Source of the DNA: Glaciibacter superstes DSM 21135
GTDB taxonomy: Bacteria > Actinomycetota > Actinomycetes > Actinomycetales > Microbacteriaceae
Direction of reading: 5' to 3'
Length of the DNA: 64,000 bases
Assembly (NCBI RefSeq): GCF_000421145.1
Contig: NZ_ATWH01000018.1
Coordinates: 1 to 64,000 of the forward strand
A program made the translations under genes and the position numbers. Shown here piece by piece: positions 54,967 through 63,974 of this stretch. Under the pieces are notes generated by a model. That model saw nothing but the letters and a program-made list of their open reading frames with translations, made no database searches and was not told where the DNA came from. Numbering within the stretch: position 1 is the first letter of the stretch; every line of letters begins with the position of its first letter.

Positions 54967-55431
54967 TCACGCCGAAGTGTCGCCCGTGATTAACTCCGGG
55001 ATTCGCGCTGCGAGCCGATGCTTCTCTAGGAGCGGCCCGCTCAACTGTCCGTCGAGGCGGGCATTCTGCGGAGCTTCGAGGTACCAGTACAGACGCCGAA
55101 CATCCTTCGGGGAGCGCTGCTGCGCAAGCGTGAGCGCTTCGTCTCGCGAGAACAGCCAGCACGAGTCTGTTGATAGGTCGACCAGCGCCAGGAGTTCCGC
55201 GCTGAGGGCATGCGGAAAGGGGTAGCCGAGCGCCAACGCACCCTTGCCTCCCGCCGGAAGTGGACGCTCCTGCGTCTTGACCTGAATCGTGACCGCTCGC
55301 GACGTTCCGGGTGCGTAGGCGACCAGATCAATACCGGAGTCCGTTGTCAGACGCGCGGAGTCGATCCCCTCCTTGAGCAGGAGGTATTGGACTAGAACCT
55401 CGCCTGCCGCGCCGATATGTTGACTGCTCAC
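54967..55431 (-). CDS. Predicted PD-(D/E)XK nuclease-fold protein
   Basis: A 154-residue protein. The pattern IGAAGEVLVQYLL, then SGIDLVAYAPG, then VTIQVKTQ follows the Glu...Asp...(Q)xK order of restriction-endonuclease-like folds. No other domain is present. It may be a stand-alone nuclease or a regulator with a dead nuclease fold. It is divergent from the next two genes. Confidence 0.6.
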   Translation of the reverse strand: MSSQHIGAAGEVLVQYLLLKEGIDSARLTTDSGIDLVAYAPGTSRAVTIQVKTQERPLPAGGKGALALGYPFPHALSAELLALVDLSTDSCWLFSRDEALTLAQQRSPKDVRRLYWYLEAPQNARLDGQLSGPLLEKHRLAARIPELITGDTSA

Positions 55432-55529
55432 TATCGCATCCTACGGGCGACGCGACTTGAAGTGGTGTGGGGGCGTCGCCGGTCGACCATAGTCTCTTGG
55501 CATGGACTTCCCTTTTATCCGAGTGGGCG

Positions 55530-56270
55530 ATGATGGCTGACGCAGCGCTCCTCCGCGAGCTTAACAACGCTGAGATCGTTGCGATACCCGTCGACCGGCT
55601 CGCGCTGCTCTTGTTAGCTGACGTATCCACGACCAACCCATGGAACTGGCGAAATTGGATGCTCGAATTCGGCAACTCGCGTGAGCACAATCAACTCGCC
55701 GATGTGCAGGATGCGCTCGCGGAGGCATGGGGGTGGCTTTCGGCGCACGGTCTTGTGTCCACCAACGGGGCGCGGGGCAGTTTCGACTTCCACGACGTAC
55801 ACATCACCCGCGCCGGAGACGCTGCCCTGGAGCGTGGACTTCCGTACGTACGGGCGGTTGCCCGTCTCGACGTCGAACTCGTCGAGGTGCTTGAGCAGCG
55901 GGTCCGGCCTCAGTTCCTGCTCGGTGACTTCGAACTTGCGGCGTTTGCTGCGATGCGTGAGGTCGAGATTGCCGTGCGCGAACTTGGCGCGTTTGGTGCT
56001 GATCTCATCGGAGTTGCGCTTATGCAGCAGGCGTTTCGTGAAGATGGCCCGCTCCATGATTCCGAGTTGCATACGGCGGAGTCTGTTGCCCAGATGAACC
56101 TCTTCGCTGGCGCGATCGGTCTGTTCAAGAATCCGGCATCGCATCGCCGCGTTGACTACGACGACCCCACTGAGGCGAGCGAAGTGATCCTCCTCGCAGA
56201 TCTCCTGCTACGACTACTACGCCGCCAACGGAACGCCGCGGCGGTAGGAGATAGGCCGTCTGATGCCTGA
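55530..56270 (+). CDS. TIGR02391-family protein (helix-turn-helix plus Ymh-like domain)
   Basis: A 246-residue protein. The C-terminal half (FAAMREVEIAVRELGAF, then QMNLFAGAIGLFKNPASHR, VDYDDPTEASEVILLADL) matches TIGR02391/Hypoth_Ymh domains, which are often near restriction or abortive-infection genes. The N-terminus looks like a winged helix. ATG at 55530 was chosen over upstream starts. It overlaps the next gene by 8 bp. Confidence 0.7.
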   Translation: MMADAALLRELNNAEIVAIPVDRLALLLLADVSTTNPWNWRNWMLEFGNSREHNQLADVQDALAEAWGWLSAHGLVSTNGARGSFDFHDVHITRAGDAALERGLPYVRAVARLDVELVEVLEQRVRPQFLLGDFELAAFAAMREVEIAVRELGAFGADLIGVALMQQAFREDGPLHDSELHTAESVAQMNLFAGAIGLFKNPASHRRVDYDDPTEASEVILLADLLLRLLRRQRNAAAVGDRPSDA

Positions 56271-57141
56271 GCCCTCTGCCAACTCGACGACGACCATGAC
56301 GGACGAGCATCGCCAGCTACTCACGGCAGCGCTCCTGCGCGTCGTGAAGGCGGCTGCCAGCGTCGCCTCGGCGTGCCTTCAGGGGCCGCTCACGCCGTGG
56401 AGCTGGTCGGCCGAGTTTGCGGCGTCGGACATCAATGCGCTTCCTAGCTGGGATGGCAACGAGCTCCACACGCGGCTGCGCGGCGACATCGGGCGCGGCA
56501 CCGAAGCAGCACGAGAACACGGCTTTGCATTGTTCGAATTGGCCCGGTCGCGTCGTGGATTGATGGTGCCGCTGGCGACCGTCACCCGCGCGGGTATCGA
56601 GGCCAACAGCCGGGCGTATTGGCTGCTCACGGCGGACGACCCTCAGGGGTGCACCGCTCGGCTTGCCTCTCTGGAGCACCGTGCGCTGTCTTATCCGCAG
56701 CGATGCGCGGCATTGCTCCGTCGACTCCCGTTCGAGATTGAAGCCACGAATCCGGTCGACGTACACCGGGCGAACCTCGCTGCCTGGGCAAAGGTGCGTG
56801 GCCTCTCCCTCAGTGGAGGAGGGGTCAGCATGCTCGCTATCGCGTTCCTCGAGGCGCTCTACCCAAGCCACGGTGCGTACACGTACTCAGGCCTGTCGGG
56901 CGCTGCTCACTCCAACGAGTGGGCGACCGCCAACTTCTATGACTTTCGGACGGGTCGGATGCGACGCGACGACAAGATGGTCATGGAGTACTGCATGTAC
57001 ATGATCGATGCCACGCAGGCCATCTGCGATCTCCTGATCGAGCGCTGCGTGCCCGGGGAATCCGTCGTGGAGCGGTGGACCCAAGCGCACGCAGGCGCAC
57101 GAACGAGCATCGCAGGCTTTATCAATCGCACGCAGGAGTGA
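56263..57141 (+). CDS. Unrecognised protein, possible partner of the TIGR02391 protein
   Basis: I do not recognise the family. The 292-residue product is cytoplasmic and mostly helical, with LATVTRAGIEANSRAYWLL, YSGLSGAAHSNEWATANFYDF and a C-terminal YMIDATQAICDLLIERC. The conserved-looking His/Asn stretch in the centre could be a catalytic or binding site. The start overlaps the TIGR02391 gene by 8 bp, so the two are probably co-translated and may form a complex. Confidence 0.55.
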   Translation: MPEPSANSTTTMTDEHRQLLTAALLRVVKAAASVASACLQGPLTPWSWSAEFAASDINALPSWDGNELHTRLRGDIGRGTEAAREHGFALFELARSRRGLMVPLATVTRAGIEANSRAYWLLTADDPQGCTARLASLEHRALSYPQRCAALLRRLPFEIEATNPVDVHRANLAAWAKVRGLSLSGGGVSMLAIAFLEALYPSHGAYTYSGLSGAAHSNEWATANFYDFRTGRMRRDDKMVMEYCMYMIDATQAICDLLIERCVPGESVVERWTQAHAGARTSIAGFINRTQE

Positions 57142-57247
57142 CGAGCGAGCGCCCGACGAGTTCAGGTGCTCGACGTGTCATGAGAAGGTCATGGCGCACA
57201 GCAGAAGATGCGCTGGAAATGACAACCTATAGGTAGTCTCGACCCTG

Positions 57248-57412
57248 TCATCCGCTCCCCTCGAACGGGTCCACGACAGAGTGCACGCCGTGCTCCGGGC
57301 ACGAGAAAGCGATCCTGATGCCCGCGTCCGTCTCGAACGGCTCGGGCTCGCAGTCAGCGCCGCACTCAGCGCAGGTGCGGTGCTGTTCGTCGGGATCGGG
57401 CTGGAACGCTAC
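57248..57412 (-). CDS. Small CxxC zinc-ribbon-like protein without a standard start codon
   Basis: About 54 residues read AFQPDPDEQHRTCAECGAD, then FETDAGIRIAFSCPEHGVHS and VDPFEGSG. The Cys pattern CAEC...C...C plus His suggests a zinc ribbon. There is no ATG, GTG or TTG in the frame after an upstream TAG; a GTA stands where a start would be expected at 57412. Either the start codon is mutated or the gene is truncated. It is too short for usual gene callers. Confidence 0.45.
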   Translation of the reverse strand, partial: VAFQPDPDEQHRTCAECGADCEPEPFETDAGIRIAFSCPEHGVHSVVDPFEGSG

Positions 57413-57557
57413 GCCACCGCCAGCTCGGTGCGTGAAGCGTCTGGCGCGACCATCCAGGCCAGCCCGCTCAGGCCTTCGGCGCCGCCGGACCTACGCGTTG
57501 GCGCGCTTCCTCGATCCGACCGCCTGCATAACGCGGTGGTGACGAGCACGCGTTGAT

Positions 57558-58481
57558 TCAGTGGGGCGCCAAACTGCCCAAGCCCTGAATGCCCCACCTC
57601 AGCACCCAGCTTTCGCCAGGTACCAACCAGCGCAGATCGACTCCACTCTGCAGGGCATTCGGTGGCGCCGTCATTGGTTCGATCGCAACGGCGGTGCAGC
57701 GGCCGGCATCCGTGGGAAAATCTGGCGTGACATAGAGCTGTACATAGCCAAAATCCGGCTCAGCCCAGAGCCGCACGCCATCGCCATTCGGAGCGATGAG
57801 ATCGGCGCGCAGCTCGCCGTTGCTGAGCGCGATGTCAGAAAAGCACGCGTGTTGCACGATTTCGCTCAGGTGCGGGCCGTCCTGCAGGGTCTCGCTGACG
57901 CCACGCACCGCGCGCCGCGATGTCGCAAAATGCCGATCGTCTAATGGCAAGATCGTAGCGGCGGGCAGAAAAAGCCTCAGCTCTTCGACGGGCCATTCGC
58001 CTACCCGCAGATATGGGTGCACGCCGAGCGCAACGGGTGCGGGTGTTGTGCTCTCGTTCCGGATGCGGTGCGCGACCGCAATTCCGTTGGAGGTGAGTTC
58101 GTAGCGAATCTGCGTGCTGAGCTCGAAGGGATACCCGGCGTGGCCGACGATCGCAGCGCTCAAAGTCAGCGAACTGTCGTCGATCTCGACGAGCTCGTAA
58201 TCGTGCCCTGCCAGCAAACCGTGAATCGCGTTGCCAGCGCTCGGTTCGGTGACCTCGAGGCCAAGGTGCTGTTCGCCGAGCCGCCAGGTGGCACCATCAA
58301 CCCTGTTTGGCCATGGCACGAGAACCACGCCAGCGGCGAGCGGCGGCGAGGTGTCGAAAGTCGAGCGAATGAGATCAACTCCGTCGACCGTGAGCGCACG
58401 CAAGCTAGCGCCCCGCACAGATACGACGGCTCGCACCGCTGAGCCAATCTGGCCAGCGGCGCGAGCCGTCAAGTTATACAT
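57558..58481 (-). CDS. Aldose 1-epimerase (mutarotase) family protein
   Basis: A 307-residue galactose-mutarotase-fold enzyme. NAIHGLLAGHDYELV, the catalytic His in LGVHPYLRVG, and a C-terminal AIEPMTAPPNAL with the catalytic Glu are present. It is the last gene of the alpha-galactoside operon, starting 19 bp after the galactosidase gene. It interconverts the alpha and beta anomers of released sugars. Confidence 0.88.
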   Translation of the reverse strand: MYNLTARAAGQIGSAVRAVVSVRGASLRALTVDGVDLIRSTFDTSPPLAAGVVLVPWPNRVDGATWRLGEQHLGLEVTEPSAGNAIHGLLAGHDYELVEIDDSSLTLSAAIVGHAGYPFELSTQIRYELTSNGIAVAHRIRNESTTPAPVALGVHPYLRVGEWPVEELRLFLPAATILPLDDRHFATSRRAVRGVSETLQDGPHLSEIVQHACFSDIALSNGELRADLIAPNGDGVRLWAEPDFGYVQLYVTPDFPTDAGRCTAVAIEPMTAPPNALQSGVDLRWLVPGESWVLRWGIQGLGSLAPH

Positions 58482-58500
58482 CGAGCGAGCCGCGCTGTTA

Positions 58501-60654
58501 TCAGCTGTCGACGGCGGTCACGTGGAAAAGCACAGAGGTGTCTGGGTCGAGCGATGGTGCTTCGACGCCGACCATGCCCAGCACGCGCCCGGGCAGGGTA
58601 ACGCCATCGATGATCCAGGGTGGCACAACTGCACCTTCCAGGCGCGGGGTTCCGGGAAACACCGCCGTCAAGTGGTAGAGGCGTTCCACGTCGAGCCCAG
58701 GGAGAGTGACGCGCCCGGGAGGCCAGGTGGCCGGGCGTTCAGTAACGCTGAAGGCATAAAGCGCTTCGCTGCCGTCGTGGGCCGCGACGCCCTCTAGCCT
58801 CGTTGCCGCGTTGGGAAGGTCTGCGTGCACGACCCGTCCGCTGTGGAGCAAACCGCGGTGTTCGCGGTGGAATGCGATCCAGCGCCCGATGGTCTCCACT
58901 GTTGCGTCATCGGCCTCGAGTAGATTCACCTCGAGCCCGAGGTGGCCCCACAGTGCCTTCTCTGCGCGGTAGTCAAGCGGGTGGATGCGACGGGTAGTGT
59001 GCGATTTCTCGGCGCCGATATGGGTTCCTTGATACTCCGGAGGCACCAACAGCCCTGTCCAGCGCTGAATTTCGAGACGCTCGTGCGGGTCGTTGCAATC
59101 ACTCGGCCAGACGCGGTCGGTGAATTCAAGCACGCCGAGGTCGATACGCCCTCCGCCGCTTGCGCACGACTCGATCTCCAACGAGGGGAAGGCGAGCTTG
59201 AGTTCCGCCATCAGGCGGTACGCCTGCAGCGTCTGGGTACGCGCGCCAGCTCGGCCGCTGGGGGTGTGGCCAGCATCGAGCAGATAGCGGTTGTGGTCCC
59301 ATTTGATGTACGCGATTTCGAGAGCGCTCACCAGAGCGAACATCTGATCGCGCACATGTGCGTAGGCACCTTCGTGGCCGAGGTCCAAGACATGCTGCTG
59401 CCTAGAAGGAATTCCTGCTCCGTGCCCGGCGTCAAAGATCCACTCCGGATGTGCGCGCGCAAGCTCGGAGTCGAGGTTGATCATCTCGGGTTCAAACCAC
59501 AAACCAAAGTCCATGCCGAGCTCACGAACACGCTGGGCGAGTGGTTCAAGCCCTTCTGGCCATACGGCCTCATCGACTGTCCAGTCGCCAAGCGCGGTGG
59601 TGTCGTCACGTCGACCCAGGAACCATCCGTCATCGACCACGAAACGTTCGACGCCGAGGGCAGCGCCACGCTCTGCAAGCGCGCTTAGAGTCTCGAAGTC
59701 ATGCTCGAAGTACACGGCCTCCCAGGTGTTCAAGATGACGGGTCGAGGACTACTCGGGTGTTGTGGCCACGAACGAATCTGCTCATGGAAGCGCCCGGCG
59801 AGCTCGTCGAGGCCGTTGCCCCACGATCCGTACAACCACGGGCTCGTGTACTGCTCGCCCGCGCCGAGAACGACTTCATTCGGCAGAATAATCTCTCCGG
59901 CAGAGAGCTGTTGCACCCCGTTCGGCATGCGTTCCGCGGCGAGCACCTGGTTGCCGCTCCAGGCGAGATGCACGGCCCACACGTTGCCGTCTCGGAATCC
60001 GAAGCCTTGTTCGCCCGCTGCGAGCAGCAAGGTGTGCTCGAGGCCTGGCTTGCCTCCGCGGGATTCACGAAGCCAGGCGCCAACGTGAAATGGGCGACGC
60101 TGCGGCACGCGCTCCAGCGCCCAGCGCCCTGTGAGGTCAAGCATCTCAGTGGCAGTTACTGGCACAGGAAAGGCAAGTTCGAGGCCCTCAACGCTGTAGC
60201 GCTCGGTCTGATCGTTAATGAGCGTTGCGCGCTGGCGCGCGAGTCCGCTGGCCAACACTTCGATCTCGATCTCGAGTCGCAGGCCATACTCCGCATCCAC
60301 GGAATCGCAGAACAGCACCTGGCCGCCGTTTCGTTCCTCGACCCTGTACCTCACCGATCCAAACTGCGCCGCCCACCGTGCGCCATTGCTGTTGCCGCTG
60401 AGGCCAGGCCGGCCCAGCCATCCTTCGGCTAGCTGCGGCAGAACAGGTACTGGCTGCGGGTAGGTTACCGCGCTGTCACCAACCGCGGGAAGCGCAGTGA
60501 GTGCAACCGCGGCAAGCGCAGCGGCGTCAAGCTCGCCGAGATCTGCTCCCCAATGCACAATGCGTGGAAGCCTCCCGGCATCGATCAGGAGAATGATGCT
60601 TGTCCCGCCCGCGCGAAGTTGCGCTACGGAGTTACTTTCCATCGTCACGGTCAT
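58501..60654 (-). CDS. Alpha-galactosidase (GH36)
   Basis: A 717-residue glycoside hydrolase family 36 enzyme. The catalytic nucleophile Asp is in AYIKWDHNRYLLDAG and the acid/base Asp in VWPSDCNDPHERLEIQRW. DDGWFLGRRDDTTALGDW and the N-terminal beta-sandwich are also typical. No signal peptide is present, so melibiose or raffinose-type sugars would be cleaved inside the cell. It follows the binding-protein gene after a strong hairpin. Confidence 0.93.
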   Translation of the reverse strand: MTVTMESNSVAQLRAGGTSIILLIDAGRLPRIVHWGADLGELDAAALAAVALTALPAVGDSAVTYPQPVPVLPQLAEGWLGRPGLSGNSNGARWAAQFGSVRYRVEERNGGQVLFCDSVDAEYGLRLEIEIEVLASGLARQRATLINDQTERYSVEGLELAFPVPVTATEMLDLTGRWALERVPQRRPFHVGAWLRESRGGKPGLEHTLLLAAGEQGFGFRDGNVWAVHLAWSGNQVLAAERMPNGVQQLSAGEIILPNEVVLGAGEQYTSPWLYGSWGNGLDELAGRFHEQIRSWPQHPSSPRPVILNTWEAVYFEHDFETLSALAERGAALGVERFVVDDGWFLGRRDDTTALGDWTVDEAVWPEGLEPLAQRVRELGMDFGLWFEPEMINLDSELARAHPEWIFDAGHGAGIPSRQQHVLDLGHEGAYAHVRDQMFALVSALEIAYIKWDHNRYLLDAGHTPSGRAGARTQTLQAYRLMAELKLAFPSLEIESCASGGGRIDLGVLEFTDRVWPSDCNDPHERLEIQRWTGLLVPPEYQGTHIGAEKSHTTRRIHPLDYRAEKALWGHLGLEVNLLEADDATVETIGRWIAFHREHRGLLHSGRVVHADLPNAATRLEGVAAHDGSEALYAFSVTERPATWPPGRVTLPGLDVERLYHLTAVFPGTPRLEGAVVPPWIIDGVTLPGRVLGMVGVEAPSLDPDTSVLFHVTAVDS

Positions 60655-60700
60655 CGTGGTGCTTCCTCACTAATTCGAGCGGAACAGGCTGCGGCCGTAT

Positions 60701-60748
60701 GCAACGCGGCAGCTGGGTGTCTCGATTGACCCCCAGCTGCCGCGCTGC
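60701..60748 (-). terminator. Strong hairpin between binding-protein and galactosidase genes
   Basis: Arms 60705-60717 and 60732-60744 form a perfect 13-bp stem (CGCGGCAGCTGGG with its complement) around a 14-base loop. Three more bases pair at the base after one mismatch. No T-run follows on the minus strand. It sits just after the binding-protein stop codon and likely stabilises that part of the mRNA or partly terminates transcription. Confidence 0.75.
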
Positions 60749-60756
60749 ATATCGGT

Positions 60757-62100
60757 CTAGTCAGCCAGAATCTGCCGACTGGCTTCCGACATCTCGGCAA
60801 AAACGTCGTCGCCGCGTTCGCCGTTGAAGAATCCTTGGAACATTGGCTGAATGGTCGAGCCCAGCTCCTGCCCGTGGCTGAACATTGGCGTCGTAAAGAG
60901 CGATCCGTCTGCGAACTGTGCGGTGTACGGTGCCAGGTCGATCCCCTGCTCGAGCATGGCGGCCTCGGTGATGGCCATCGACGCTTCGATCGAGGGGAAG
61001 AAAGTGCCGTCAGCGCCGGCAATACTCTGGCATTCCTCGGAGCCCATGAACGAGACCCACTCCCACGCGTTGTCGATGCGAGGCCCGTTCTTCCAGATGG
61101 AGTTGGCGTTGGAGTTCGTCAACCCGGAGCGCTTGCCATTGTCGCCGAGCACAGATGGTGCGATTCCCACCTCGATGCCGGGCAGGGCGTTGAACGACGG
61201 TGCGTACCACGAGCCACCAACGACCATCGCGACCTTGCCGGAGCCCAGTTGTTCGACTGCGCCCTGTGTGAAGTCACCCTCCCGCGGCGTGAAGCCACGG
61301 TCAGAGAGGCTCTTGAAGTAGTTCATCGCAGCGACGAACTCGGGAGCTTCGTATTCGAAGGAGGTCGGCCAGTTGGCGTCATTTCCCAGAGTCCATCCCG
61401 TTGTCGACAGGAATCCGGCCCAGCTGTCCTGGCCGTTCAGCCCATTGGTACCGATGGATCCAGCTCCGTATACAGCGACCTTGCTCTTGTCGAAGCCCGC
61501 CTCATCGCCGCGCACTCCGTTGGCGTCAACCGTCAGGCGTGCGACGACCTTGTCAAAGGTGCCGCCATCCTTCGGGTTCCACGTCATCGTGTCGATGTCG
61601 TCTGTGGTGAGCCCGGCATCGGCCAGGTAGGTCTCGTTGTAGAAGTGCCCGACCGTGGCCCAGTCCATCGGGATGCCGTAGAGGCTGTCGTCTTTGTACG
61701 TCCAAGCGCCGACGCCCGTGCCGATGGCTGCGAGGTCAAACTTGGTCTCAGCAATTTTGTCGTCCAGGGCGAGGAGCTGGCCCTGATCGACATACTCGGG
61801 GTAGTAGCTCACGTTGTTCTGGAACGCGTCGGGTGCCGTGCCCGCGACGAAACCGGTGGTGATCTTGGTCCAGTAGTCGTCCCAGGCGTACTGTGAAATT
61901 TCGACCTTGATGTCAGGGTTTGCCGCTTCGAACGGTGCGATGCACTTCTTGTATGAAACGGCCTGCTTGTCATCCCAGGTCCACCACTGAACGGTGCCCC
62001 CACCGCCATCAGCCGCGTCGCTGCCGCCGGCAGAACAGGCCGCGAGGGGCGCAACGACAGCCATGCCGATTGCGAGTGTCAGGATTCTCTTGATTTTCAT
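60757..62100 (-). CDS. Carbohydrate ABC substrate-binding lipoprotein (MalE/MsmE type)
   Basis: A 447-residue binding protein. The signal peptide ends PLAAC. The WWTWDDKQAVSYKKCIAPFEAANP block and GFVAGTAPDAFQNN are typical of type 1 carbohydrate (CUT1) binding proteins. ATG at 62100 follows AAAGGAG. It pairs with the two permeases upstream and probably binds melibiose/raffinose-type sugars. Confidence 0.9.
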   Translation of the reverse strand: MKIKRILTLAIGMAVVAPLAACSAGGSDAADGGGGTVQWWTWDDKQAVSYKKCIAPFEAANPDIKVEISQYAWDDYWTKITTGFVAGTAPDAFQNNVSYYPEYVDQGQLLALDDKIAETKFDLAAIGTGVGAWTYKDDSLYGIPMDWATVGHFYNETYLADAGLTTDDIDTMTWNPKDGGTFDKVVARLTVDANGVRGDEAGFDKSKVAVYGAGSIGTNGLNGQDSWAGFLSTTGWTLGNDANWPTSFEYEAPEFVAAMNYFKSLSDRGFTPREGDFTQGAVEQLGSGKVAMVVGGSWYAPSFNALPGIEVGIAPSVLGDNGKRSGLTNSNANSIWKNGPRIDNAWEWVSFMGSEECQSIAGADGTFFPSIEASMAITEAAMLEQGIDLAPYTAQFADGSLFTTPMFSHGQELGSTIQPMFQGFFNGERGDDVFAEMSEASRQILAD

Positions 62101-62165
62101 GCGATCTCCTTTGATTGATGTGATGCAGGTGGACAAAGCTGTAGTGCGGAATGGTGCAGAAGTAG

Positions 62166-63083
62166 TTAGCGGATGCCGGTGAAGCCCAAGGAATTTACGA
62201 TTCGCTTTCCGAAAACCATGAACAGAATGAGCATCGGAAGCGCGGCCAGGAGCGAGGCGGCCATGAGTCCTGCCCAGTCGGGGGCAACCTGCGGCGACGA
62301 CTGCTTGAACACCGCGAGCGCGAGCGTCAATGGCTGAACCTTAGGGTCAGCGGCAATGATGAGTGGCCAGAAGTAGTCGTTCCAGTAGTTGATGAAGCCC
62401 AGGATAGCGAGGGTGATGATGGGCCCGGATGCCGAGGGCACGACGATCTGGAAGAGAACCCTTATCTTACTCGCGCCGTCGATGAGCGCCGCCTCTTCGA
62501 TCTCTCTGCTAAGCCCGAGAAAGAACTGGCGCAGAAAGAAGATGTTGAACGCGCTGAAGAACGCCCCGGGAAGAATGAGCCCCGCGAAGCTGTTCGTCAG
62601 GCCGAGTTCTTTGATGAGAACGAAGTTCGGCAGCAGCGTGAGGATCGCCGGAATCATGAGCGCCGTGAAGAGAATGCCGAAGACGAGGTCGCGGCCCTTC
62701 CACTGCAGACGCGAGAAGGAGTATGCGGCGAGTGTCGCGAAAAACACCTGGCAGAACGTCGCAACGCCGGCATAAATCATCGAGTTGCGAATGTAGATTC
62801 CCAGATCGAGAGTGGCGCCTGAGCCACCCTCCGCACGGGCGTCAGCAACCGACGCGAGCCCGAGCACCCGCTGGAACGGGCCCAGGGTGAAGTCGACAGG
62901 CAGAATCGAAATCGGGTCAGTGGTCAGGCCGTAGTTGTTCGAGAGTGCCGTGCGCAGCATCCAATAGAACGGAAAGATCGTGATGATCAGGATGAGAACC
63001 AAGTAGCCCCACGCGAAACCGCGGCCGACGGATGGCTTGGCTCTGGTTCGACGCAGACGCGAAGCCGTGACACTGGAAGTCAT
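62166..63083 (-). CDS. Carbohydrate ABC permease (MalG type)
   Basis: A 305-residue permease with six helices. The EAA loop contains EIEEAALIDGASKIRVLFQIVVPSA. The C-terminus has FMVFGKRIVNSLGFTG, as in many MalG-like permeases. It starts 9 bp after the MalF-type gene. Confidence 0.9.
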   Translation of the reverse strand: MTSSVTASRLRRTRAKPSVGRGFAWGYLVLILIITIFPFYWMLRTALSNNYGLTTDPISILPVDFTLGPFQRVLGLASVADARAEGGSGATLDLGIYIRNSMIYAGVATFCQVFFATLAAYSFSRLQWKGRDLVFGILFTALMIPAILTLLPNFVLIKELGLTNSFAGLILPGAFFSAFNIFFLRQFFLGLSREIEEAALIDGASKIRVLFQIVVPSASGPIITLAILGFINYWNDYFWPLIIAADPKVQPLTLALAVFKQSSPQVAPDWAGLMAASLLAALPMLILFMVFGKRIVNSLGFTGIR

Positions 63084-63092
63084 GTCGTTCTC

Positions 63093-63974
63093 CTAGTTGG
63101 TGTCGGATTCGGATGCACGCATGAGCCGCATCTGGGTGAACGAGATAACGATCAGCATGGCGAACAGCGCGAGCGACATCGTGGCGCCGTATCCAAAGTC
63201 CAGCTGCCCGAAGGCTTTGTCGTAGATGTACATCTGAAGCACGTTCGACGCGTTCGCCGGCCCGCCCTTTGTTGTGACCTGCACGATGTCGAACACCTGA
63301 AAGGCGCTGATGATCGTGAGGATGGTGACCATGGCGGTGATCGGGCGCAGCAGCGGCAGTGTGATTCTCCGGAACATTTGAAACTCGTTGGCCCCGTCTG
63401 TGCGGGCCGCCTCATACACCTGCGGCGGGATCGTCTGCAGCCCGGCAAAGATCAGGATTGTCGTGTACCCCATCGATTTCCACACCGTAATCACGGCGAG
63501 TGATGGAATCACCCAGGCACGATCGCTCAAGAATCGGATCGTCTCTCCGCTCAGCGATTCGATCCACAGATTCACAATTCCGAGCTGCGAATCCAGCATC
63601 CACGACCACACCACGCCGGCAACGACGCTGGAGATGAGAAACGGCAGGATGATGAGGCCGCGAATAACGGTCGAGTTCGTCACGCGGTGCAGAATGACGG
63701 CCGTGAGCATCGAGATCGCAACGCCGAGAAGTACGGCGAGGAAGACAAAGTACAAGGTGGTGAGGAGTGAATCCCAGAAGACCTTGTCATTCAGGAGCAT
63801 CTCGTAGTTGCCGAGGCCGATCCACTTGGCCGGCGTGAGCACGCGGAAGTCGGTGAAGCTGAGGTAGATGCCGCGCAGTGTTGGGTACAGTGCGAAAACA
63901 AGAAAGCCCAGGATGGCTGGCGTGATCAGCAGCCACCCCAGTTTCCAGTCGCTGCGGTTGGCCGCCGAGGTCAC
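63093..63974 (-). CDS. Carbohydrate ABC permease (MalF type)
   Basis: A 293-residue permease. The EAA loop is VYEAARTDGANEFQMFRRITLPLLRP. A GTG at 63974 is used as the start; an earlier start beyond the window edge cannot be excluded. No ATPase gene lies in this operon, so a shared MsiK-type ATPase is expected elsewhere, as is common in actinobacteria. Confidence 0.88.
   Translation of the reverse strand: MTSAANRSDWKLGWLLITPAILGFLVFALYPTLRGIYLSFTDFRVLTPAKWIGLGNYEMLLNDKVFWDSLLTTLYFVFLAVLLGVAISMLTAVILHRVTNSTVIRGLIILPFLISSVVAGVVWSWMLDSQLGIVNLWIESLSGETIRFLSDRAWVIPSLAVITVWKSMGYTTILIFAGLQTIPPQVYEAARTDGANEFQMFRRITLPLLRPITAMVTILTIISAFQVFDIVQVTTKGGPANASNVLQMYIYDKAFGQLDFGYGATMSLALFAMLIVISFTQMRLMRASESDTN

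Noticed and set aside
57281..57556. 91-residue plus-strand small protein
   Set aside because: The opposite strand reads a coherent CxxC mini-protein, so this frame is probably its shadow.
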